The position numbers and the translations under genes are program-made. A stretch of 64,000 nucleotides of DNA from Spongilla lacustris (taxonomy: Eukaryota; Porifera; Demospongiae; Spongillida; Spongillidae), in contig OX442415.1 in the NCBI GenBank assembly GCA_949361645.1, forward strand, positions 10,395,071 to 10,459,070. Direction: 5' to 3'. Positions within the stretch are counted from its first letter, which is position 1. Each line of letters starts with the position of its first letter. Shown here one piece after another: positions 56,783 to 64,000 of this stretch. The notes beneath the pieces were generated by a model that worked only from the letters and a program-made list of their open reading frames with translations, had not been told where the DNA came from and made no database searches.

Positions 56783-59700
56783 TTATAGGACACGATTATA
56801 GCGAGGACTGTCAGCAGCCACTCCCACATTCTTTGCAGCAGGCGGTGTGACCACACCCACATCCTTGACAACAGGAGCTGAGACCACGCCAACTTCCTTG
56901 ACAACAGGAGACATGTGGCCGTTCTGCTGGATACCTTAAAATGTACAAGCACACAGCAGGAGTGGTTCATCATATCTACACACACATCACACACACACAC
57001 ACACACAAACACGCGCATACACACACACACACACACACACCACCTCCACCTACCTGATGCCTTGGCTGGCTCAGTCTGGTCCATGCCTGCACTGCCAACT
57101 GTGAACTTCTGAAACAAGTTGTTGGCTGCTACAGTTGAAATAACCATCCTCTACTGGTGCATACTGCAAGTACACATGTACCCATCCTCTACTGGCATGT
57201 ACATGTACCCTCCTACAGACATACCACTGACCTTTCTACCCATTCCTTGAAATACATGTACATGTGCATGTAGTAGAATGGCCGCCAGCCCCTCCCACCC
57301 TCCCACCCCTCCTACCTTAGCATTGAATTCTTCATCTCTGGTCACACGCACCCCATCCATCACAGTAGTCCCTCCCACTATCACTATCACACCAGCCCTC
57401 CCCCACCTCCATTACATCAGCCCCTCCCCCAACTCATCACACAGCCACACCTCCATCATACCAGCCCCTCCCCCCATCACCTCCCCCCCACCTTGCTGGT
57501 CCAGAGGGCACAGTGGCTTCAACACATGGTGTGCCAGCGCTGACAGCAGTTCAAAGACAGCACGGGTACCCAGTCTGCTAAGAAGGTGCCCCTCGATAGT
57601 GGGGACCAGGCGATGGTTCCACAAGTTACTTAACCAGCTGGGAATAACCAGATGGTGATGAGCTGCACGTGACAAAGAGGGTGTGGCCTTGCTCACCTGC
57701 AGGTCTTTTCCACATCACCAGCGTCAACGGGACATGAGAAGAAGAGCTTGGGTCCTATGGTGGTGAGAAGGAGAGGGGGAGGGGAGGTGATGGTGGGGGT
57801 GGGGGTGATGGTGGAGGTGGGGGTGATGGTGGAGGTGGGGGTGATGGTGGAGGTGGGGGGTGATGGTGGAGGTGGGGGTGATGGTGGAGGTGGGGGTGAT
57901 GGTGGAGGTGGGGGGTGATGGTGGAGGTGGGGGGTGATGGTGGTGGTGTCGTTGTGAACATGTATGCATGTGGGCATCATATGGTGACCAGCACCACCAG
58001 TGTGCCATCGCGTTACCTATGACCAGGTCGGGGAGATCCAGCCTTGCCATCAGATAGTTGTACAGCTGCCACACCTCCCAAATCCACTGCACAACCCTGC
58101 ACAGCTGATCTGACCTGTCGGAATGAGGTGTACATGTATGGCAATAAGGGACTGGGGATGAGGTACAGGGATAAGCGGGAAGGGACTGGGGACGAGGTAC
58201 AGGGATAAGTGGGAAGGGACTGGGGATGAGGTACAGGGATAAGTGGGAAGGGACTGGGGATGAGGTACAGGGATAAGTGGGAAGGGACTGAGGATGAGGT
58301 ACAGGGATAAGTGGGAAGGGACTGGGGATGAGGTACAGGGATAAGTGGGAAGGGACTGGGGATGAGGTACAGGGATAAGCGGGAAGGGACTACACATGTA
58401 CAACATACCTGTGAGGACTGTTTCCATGACAGCTTCATCCTAAGGTGTTTCTGCAGCCCCCCTAAGGATGGCTCACACGAGGGGTGGACAAGGATGTAGG
58501 CAAACTGGTCTGCTATTGGCACGAAGTACTCCCCCCTGAAAGGGGGACACATCAAGATACACATGTACATGTAAAATGTCACTGTGAATAGAACACTCTT
58601 TCCATCCAAATATTTTAGTTTGAGAAGTTGACCCCTTCGCTCCTCCACCTTATCCCCACCCTTCCCTCCTCCCCCTAATCCCCACCCCTTCCCTGCTCCC
58701 CCTTCTGCCCACCCCTTCCCTCCTCCCCCTTCTACCCACCCCTTCCCTCCTCCCCCTAATCCCCACCCCTTCCCTCCTCCCCCTAATCCCCACCCCTTCC
58801 CTCCTCCTCCTAATCCCCACCCCTTCCCTCCTCCCCTTCTGCCCACCCCTTCCCTCCTCCCCCTTCTCCCCACCCCTTCCCTCCTCCCTCTTCTGCCCAC
58901 CTCTTCCCTCCTCCCCCTTCTGCCCACCCCTTCCCTCCTCCCCCTTATCCCCACCCATTCCCTCCTCCCCCTTCCCTACTGACCCAGCAATGTTCCTAGT
59001 GGCCATGATGTAGCAGCCTTCACTGAGGTGGTATTCTCCTGCAGAGAAGGCAACGTTCCCATCCCTGTCACAGACCGCATCAATCCACTGGCAGTGGTCT
59101 GGGCCCCTGTGGTCCAAGATGCCCACCAGATCAGCAAATGTGTCCCCCAAACGCGTAATTCCCTCCTCCCCAGGTCACACTGGACGGTGCTATTTAATAA
59201 AAACAAGAGGTGGGGAGAGGAAGAGGTGGGGAGGGGGAAGAGGTGGGGAGGGGGAAGAGGTGTGGAAGGGGTAAGAGGTGGGGAGGGGGAAGAGGTGGGG
59301 AGGAGGAAGAGGTGGGGAGGGGGAAGAGGTGTGGAGGGGGAAGAGGTGGGGAGAGGGAAGAGGTGGGGAGGGGGAAGAGGTGGGGAGGGGGAAGAGGTGG
59401 GGAGGGGGAAGAGGTGGGGAGGGGGAAGAGGTGGGGAGGGAGTAAGAGGTGGGGAGAGGGAAGAGGTGGGGAGGGAGAAGAGGTGGGGAGGGGGAAGAGG
59501 TGGGGAGGGGGAAGAGGTGGGGAGGGGGAAGAGGTGTGGAGGGGGAAGAGGTGGGGAGGGGGAAGAGGTGGGGAGGGGGAGAGGTGGGGAGGGGGAAGAG
59601 GTGGGGAGGGGGAAGAGGTGGGGAGGGGGAAGAGGTGGGAGGGGGAAGAGGTGTGGAGGGGGAAGAGGTGGGGAGGGGAAGAGGTGGGGAGGGGGAAGAG

Positions 59701-60254
59701 GTGGGGAGGGGGAAGAGGTGGGAGGGGGAAGAGGTGTGGAGGGGGAAGAGATGGGAGGGGGAGAGGTGGGGAGGGGGAAGAGGTGGGAAGGGGAAGAGGT
59801 GGAAGGGGGAAGAGGTGGGGAAGGGGAAAAGGTGGGGAAGGGGAAAAGGTGGGGAGGGGGAAGAGGTGGGGAGGGGGAAGAGGTGGGAAGGGGAAGAGGT
59901 GTGGAGGGGGAAGAGGTGGAGGTGGCACATCTCCCCTCTCCCTCATGGCACATCTCACCTTCTCCCTCATGGCACATCTCCCCTCTCCCTCATGGCCACA
60001 TCTCCCCTTTCCCTCATGGCACATCTCCCCTCTCCTCTCCGTCATGAGGGAGAGGGGAAATGTTCCTAGTGGCCACAATGTAGCAGCCTTCACTGAGGTG
60101 GTATACTCCTGCAGAGAAGGCAACGTTCCCATCCCTGTCACAGACCGCATCAATCCACTGGCAGTGGTCTGGGCCCCTGTGGTCCAAGATGCCCACCAGA
60201 TCAGCAAATGTGTCCCCCAAACGGTCCAGGTCGTCTAGAATCAAAAAGTGTGAC
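56783..60254 (-). CDS. Neuron navigator/CTTNBP2-type protein, C-terminal exons (5' part missing)
   Basis: Exons, 5' to 3': 60057-60254 and/or 58984-59150 (see findings), 58409-58535, 58017-58104, 57697-57754, 57492-57637, 57316-57377, 57054-57150, 56783-56934. From 58984 onward every GT-AG junction is in phase. Key pieces are FLILDDLDRLGDTFADLVGI (Walker B-like), GCYIMATRN (sensor-like), RVVQWIWEVWQLYNYLMARL, GPKLFFSCPVD and WLSNLWNHRLVP. These follow, in order, the P-loop/AAA-like C-terminal region shared by NAV and CTTNBP2 proteins, which act at microtubules and actin. The Walker A region should lie upstream, in or beyond the gap. The tail has three 11-residue repeats (PVVKEVGVVSA, PVVKDVGVVTP, PAAKNVGVAA), then a stop at 56783. 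NAV versus CTTNBP2 cannot be decided. Introns hold minisatellites. Confidence 0.75.
57770..57950. repeat. 18-bp minisatellite (GGTGATGGTGGAGGTGGG)
   Basis: About 10 copies in an intron of the navigator/CTTNBP2-type gene. Confidence 0.95.
58140..58392. repeat. 33-bp minisatellite
   Basis: About 7.5 copies of GATGAGGTACAGGGATAAGT plus GGGAAGGGACTGG in an intron. Confidence 0.95.
58640..58975. repeat. Pyrimidine-rich minisatellite (CCCTTCCCTCCTCCCCCTTC)
   Basis: About 12 irregular 27-bp units immediately downstream of the donor at 58984. Confidence 0.9.
59208..59925. repeat. ~18-bp purine minisatellite (GAAGAGGTGGGGAGGGG)
   Basis: About 40 units. All long Gly/Arg/Glu and Pro/Leu/Phe reading frames here are products of the repeat. 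Confidence 0.98.
59928..60056. repeat. 23-bp minisatellite, short array
   Basis: About five units of the ATGGCACATCTCCCCTCTCC-type repeat, adjacent to the truncated exon copy at 60057. Confidence 0.95.
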
Positions 60255-60273
60255 CTGGAGAGGAGGGAATTAA

Positions 60274-60473
60274 NNNNNNNNNNNNNNNNNNNNNNNNNNN
60301 NNNNNNNNNNNNNNNNNNNNNNNNNNNNNNNNNNNNNNNNNNNNNNNNNNNNNNNNNNNNNNNNNNNNNNNNNNNNNNNNNNNNNNNNNNNNNNNNNNNN
60401 NNNNNNNNNNNNNNNNNNNNNNNNNNNNNNNNNNNNNNNNNNNNNNNNNNNNNNNNNNNNNNNNNNNNNNNNN
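60274..60473. other. Assembly gap (200 N)
   Basis: Exactly 200 N, a typical placeholder size; the true length is unknown. Confidence 1.
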
Positions 60474-62886
60474 GGCACATCTCCCCTCTCCCTCATGGCA
60501 CATCACCCCTCTCCCTCATGGCACATCTCCCCTCTCCCTCATGGCACATCTCCCCTCTCCCTCATGGCACACCTCCCCTCTCCCACATGGCACATCTCCC
60601 CTCTCCCTCATGGCACATCTCCCCTCTCCCTCATGGCACATCTCCCCTCTCTCTCATAGCACACCTCCCCTCTCCCACATGACACATCTCCCATCTCCCT
60701 CATCTCCCCTCTCCCTCATCTCCCCTCTCCCTCATGGCACATCTCCCCTCTCCCTCATGGCACATCTCCACTCTCCCTCATGGCACATCTCCCCTCTCCC
60801 TCATGGCACATCTCCCCTCTCCCTCATGGCACACCTCCCCTCTCCCACATGGCACATCTCCCCTCTCCCTCATGGCACATCTCCAGTCTCCCTCATGGCA
60901 CATCTCCCCTCTCTCTCATGGCACACCTCCCCACTCCCACATGACACATCTCCCCTCTCCCTCATCTCCCCTCTCCCTCATGGCACATCTCCCCTCTCCC
61001 TCATCTCCCCTCTCCCTCATGGCACATCTCCACTCTCCCTCATGGCACATCTCCACTCTCCCTCATGGCACATCTCCCCTCTCCCTCATGGCACATCTCC
61101 CCTCTCCCTCATGGCACATCTCCCCTCTCCCTCATGGCACATCTCCCCTCTCCCTATGGCACATCTCCCCTCTCCCTCATGGCACATCTCCCCTCTCCCT
61201 CATGGCACATCTCCCCTCTCCCTCATGGTGCATCTCCCCTCTCCCTCATGGCACATCTCCCCTCTCCCTCATCTCCCCTCTCCCTCATGGCACACCTCCC
61301 CTCTCCCTCATGGCACATCTCCACTCTCCCTCATGGCACATCTCCACTCTCCCTCATGGCACATCTCCCAGCTCCCTCATGGCACATCTCCCCTCTCCCA
61401 CATGGCACATCTCCCCTCTCCCTCATGGCACATCTCCACTCTCCCTCATCTCCCCTCTCCCACATGGCACATCTCCCCTCTCCCTCATGGCACATCTCCA
61501 CTCTCCCTCATGGCACATCTCCCAGCTCCCTCATGGCACATCTCCCCTCTCCCTCATGGCACATCTCCACTCTCCCTCATGGCACATCTCCACTCTCCCT
61601 CATGGCACATCTCCCCTCTCCCTCATGGCACATCTCCACTCTCCCTCATGGCACATCTCCCCTCTCCCTCATGGCACATCTCCCCTCTCCCTCATGGTAC
61701 ATCTCCCCTCTCCCTCATGGCACACCTCCCCTCTCCCTCATGGCAAATCTCCCCTCTCCCTCATGGCACATCTCCCCTCTCCCTCATGGCACATCTCCCC
61801 TCTCCCTCATGGCACATCTCCCCTCTCCCACATGGCACATCTCCCCTCTCCCTCATGGCACATCTCCCCTCTCCCTCATCTCCCCTCTCCCTCATCTCCC
61901 GGCCCCTCTCCCTCATCTCCCCTCTCCCTCATGGCACATCTCCCCTCTCCCTCATGGCACATCTCCACTCTCCCTCATGGCACATCTCCACTCTCCCTCA
62001 TGGCACATCTCCCCTCTCCCTCATGGCACATCTCCCCTCTCCCTCATGGCACATCTCCCCTCTCCCTCATGGCACATCTCCCCTCTCCCTATGGCACATC
62101 TCCCCTCTCCCTCATGGCACATCTCCCCTCTCCCTCATGGCACATCTCCCCTCTCCCTCATGGCGCATCTCCCCTCTCCCTCATGGCACATCTCCACTCT
62201 CCCTCATGGCACATCTCCCCTCTCCCTCATGGCACATCTCCCCTCTCCCTCATCTCCCCTCTCCCTCATCTCCCGGCCCCTCTCCCTCATCTCCCCTCTC
62301 CCTCATGGCACATCTCCCCTCTCCCTCATGGCACATCTCCACTCTCCCTCATGGCACATCTCCCCTCTCCCTCATGGCACATCTCCCCTCTCCCTCATGG
62401 CACATCTCCCCTCTCCCTCATGGTACATCTCCCCTCTCCCTCATGGCACACCTCCCCTCTCCCTCATGGCACACCTCCCCTCTCCCTCATGGCACACCTC
62501 CCCTCTCCCTCATGGCAAATCTCCCCTCTCCCTCATGGCACACCTCCCCTCTCCCTCATGGCAAATCTCCCCTCTCCCTCATGGCACACCTCCCCTCTCC
62601 CTCATGGCACATCTCCCCTCTCCCTCATGGCACACCTCCCCTCTCCCTCATGGCACATCTCCGCTCTCCCTCATGGCACATCTCCCCTCTCCCTCATGGC
62701 ACATCTCCCCTCTCCCTCATGGCACATCACCCCTCTCCCTCATGGCACATCTCCCCTCTCCCTCATGGCACACCTCCCTCATGGCACATCTCCCCTCTCC
62801 CTCATGGCACATCTCCCCTCTCCCTCATGGCACATCTCCCCTCTCCCTCATGGTACATCTCCCCTCTCCCTCACGGCACATCTCTC
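60474..62886. repeat. Large 23-bp minisatellite (~2.4 kb)
   Basis: About 105 units of ATGGCACATCTCCCCTCTCC plus CTC, with CACACC, CATGGTACATC and CTCATCTCCC variants. Some blocks form higher-order repeats: the part around CATCTCCCGGCCCCTCTCC occurs at 61905 and 62270. The 23-bp period has no stop in any of the three plus-strand frames, so it produces frames of 621-792 codons with a 23-residue period. These are not proteins. Confidence 0.98.
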
Positions 62887-62892
62887 CTACAC

Positions 62893-63630
62893 CTGCATCC
62901 CAATTGTTGGCATATGTGAGTCTTCTGTGACGCGGGTATGGAGCAAAAAATGCACCTGTGCAATGGATTGAGATATACAACTTAGACATCATGTGTGTGT
63001 GTGTGTGTGAGTATGTGTGTGTGTAGTTTGTTTGTGTGTGTGTGTGCATGTGTGTGTGTGCATGAACATTTATCGCTACCTGCTGAGGCGTTTTGCTCCC
63101 TTATGACATAGTCTCTCCCTGCGGACTGAAGGAGGTATCCCAGCTGCAAACCCACACAAATTGGGTAACGAATTAGACGCATGCAGAACTTAACTTGCAG
63201 AACATGTACGTGTAGTAAGCTCTATTTTGCACTTATAAGAACATGCACTCATATGATGAAGAAGCACATACAACTGAGCAGCTGCAAGAAATGGCGCGCG
63301 AGTGTTACATATATACGAGTGTTTTCATCTCATGCTAAAAAATAATTTTGTGATCGCAAGATGCTACTTCGTGCATTTTTTTTTTTTTCTTTTTTTTTTC
63401 TTTAACTGAAGAGGCTAAAGTGACAAACTGATGTCCAAGCATATCATGCTGGCGGGCGCATACACACACCCTCTTAAATAAATTAATACACACTCAACAC
63501 TCGACCAGTCGACCTTACCGGCAGCTCCTGCCCCTATGATACAATATTGTCTTTCGCAAGAGCTTCCGACTGACTCCAGCAAGGTGCCAAGGGTCAGAGC
63601 AAAGCAAGCGACAGAGCAGCTGCAGGCCAT
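62893..63630 (-). CDS. FOXRED2-like FAD oxidoreductase, exons 1-3 (3' part missing)
   Basis: Exon 1 63519-63630: a signal-peptide-like MACSCSVACFALTLGTLLES then the Rossmann dinucleotide loop CIIGAGAAG. Exon 2 63080-63143: LGYLLQSAGRDYVIREQNAS. Exon 3 62893-62955: GAFFAPYPRHRRLTYANNWD. Exons 2 and 3 join in phase. Exon 1 to 2 is out of phase if the GTAAGG donor is used (phase 1 into phase 0), so the boundary is wrong or the copy is damaged. The order matches the N-terminus of FOXRED2, an ER-lumenal flavoprotein linked to ER-associated degradation. The remaining exons should follow at lower coordinates, but only minisatellite, a gap and a different gene lie there. It is paralogous to 35871-36305. 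Confidence 0.7.
62985..63060. repeat. (TG)n microsatellite
   Basis: Interrupted TG repeat in the intron between exons 2 and 3. A much longer (TG)n sits at the equivalent position of the 36-kb copy. Confidence 0.95.
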
Positions 63631-64000
63631 ATTATCAGAGGGAGATATGACGTAATGGTTTGAAAATTGTAGGCTTATACATGTATATATCAGGCAGTAC
63701 CACGGACAGCGTAGCAATAAGAAAGGTTTTATCATTGGGACTCTCCTCACGGGGGTGAACTACATGCAGGTTTGCACTCTGTCTTTCCATCAGTCCACCT
63801 GACTCTCTCTCCAACTTCAATATTTATTTACAGTATAATATTTGTTCATGCAAAAATGATAATTTTTTTAATTTAAATAATTTCTATTTATGTTACATAC
63901 ACATAGAATAATAACAACACACCAAATAATAACTACTTATGAAACACATTATTACAAAGTACCTAAACCTAACTAAAGTTCCGAAACATAATCTACTATA
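63631..64000. other. Upstream flank, AT-rich
   Basis: 5' flank of the FOXRED2-like exon 1. 63735-63755 matches 37186-37206. No further gene recognised to the end of the window. Confidence 0.4.

Noticed and set aside
59028..60238. Gly/Arg/Glu-rich and Pro/Leu/Phe-rich frames of 200-340 codons on both strands
   Set aside because: They come from the ~18-bp purine minisatellite 59208-59925.
60541..62971. Reading frames of 621-792 codons on the plus strand, Pro/Ser/His-rich
   Set aside because: They are translations of the 23-bp minisatellite in each of the three frames; no non-repeat sequence supports a protein.

Overview
The window is from an animal genome, most likely a marine invertebrate. 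A demosponge or another early-branching metazoan is a guess from the short introns (78 bp and about 60-300 bp), the TGF-beta ligand and the heavy DNA-transposon load; the species cannot be named. Spliced genes with GT-AG introns, hAT, Ty3/gypsy and foldback elements, long poly-G tracts and minisatellites rule out a prokaryote. There is one 200-N assembly gap (60274-60473). No tRNA, rRNA or CRISPR was seen.

Layout. 1-7.2 kb: candidate exons of an unrecognised plus-strand gene (2663-5715), one 5-bp-TSD hAT MITE (2852-3600), a foldback element and short palindromes. 7.2-11.3 kb: decayed 5'-truncated Ty3/gypsy element ending in a polypurine tract and LTR, then a foldback repeat. 11.6-18.1 kb: a second gypsy fragment, an integrase-like exon, and clusters of CCTAGG-centred palindromes. 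18.6-24.6 kb: an inverted pair of TTCGAA-palindrome repeats brackets an 8-bp-TSD hAT element (19167-23243), which itself carries an apparently intact 5-bp-TSD hAT element with a 720-aa transposase (19871-22473). 23.7-27 kb: fragments of minus-strand integrase/PHD-finger genes and a foldback made of CCTAGG palindromes. 27.9-31.3 kb: exons resembling the C-terminal half of the FAD oxidoreductase FOXRED2, interrupted by a 21-bp minisatellite that holds a hAT deletion derivative. 32.7-33.8 kb: an intronless sulfotransferase. 35.7-37.1 kb: a decayed copy of FOXRED2-like N-terminal exons and a TIR element. 37-45 kb: repeats and a direct duplication, no recognised gene. 45.3-46.5 kb: a three-exon TGF-beta family ligand. 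46.8-55 kb: low-complexity DNA and a 1.56-kb foldback. 55-60.3 kb: minus-strand exons, including eight phase-compatible C-terminal exons of a neuron-navigator/CTTNBP2-type protein. 60.5-63.6 kb: a 2.4-kb minisatellite and then the first three exons of a FOXRED2-like gene.

Best-supported genes: the TGF-beta ligand, the sulfotransferase, the hAT transposase, the navigator/CTTNBP2-type C-terminus and the FOXRED2-like exons. The long Pro/Ser/His-rich reading frames at 59-63 kb are minisatellite artefacts. The most unusual material is repetitive: nested hAT elements with a paralogous empty site next door, clusters of CCTAGG palindromes, and paired FOXRED2-like loci carrying the same minisatellite at the same splice donor.
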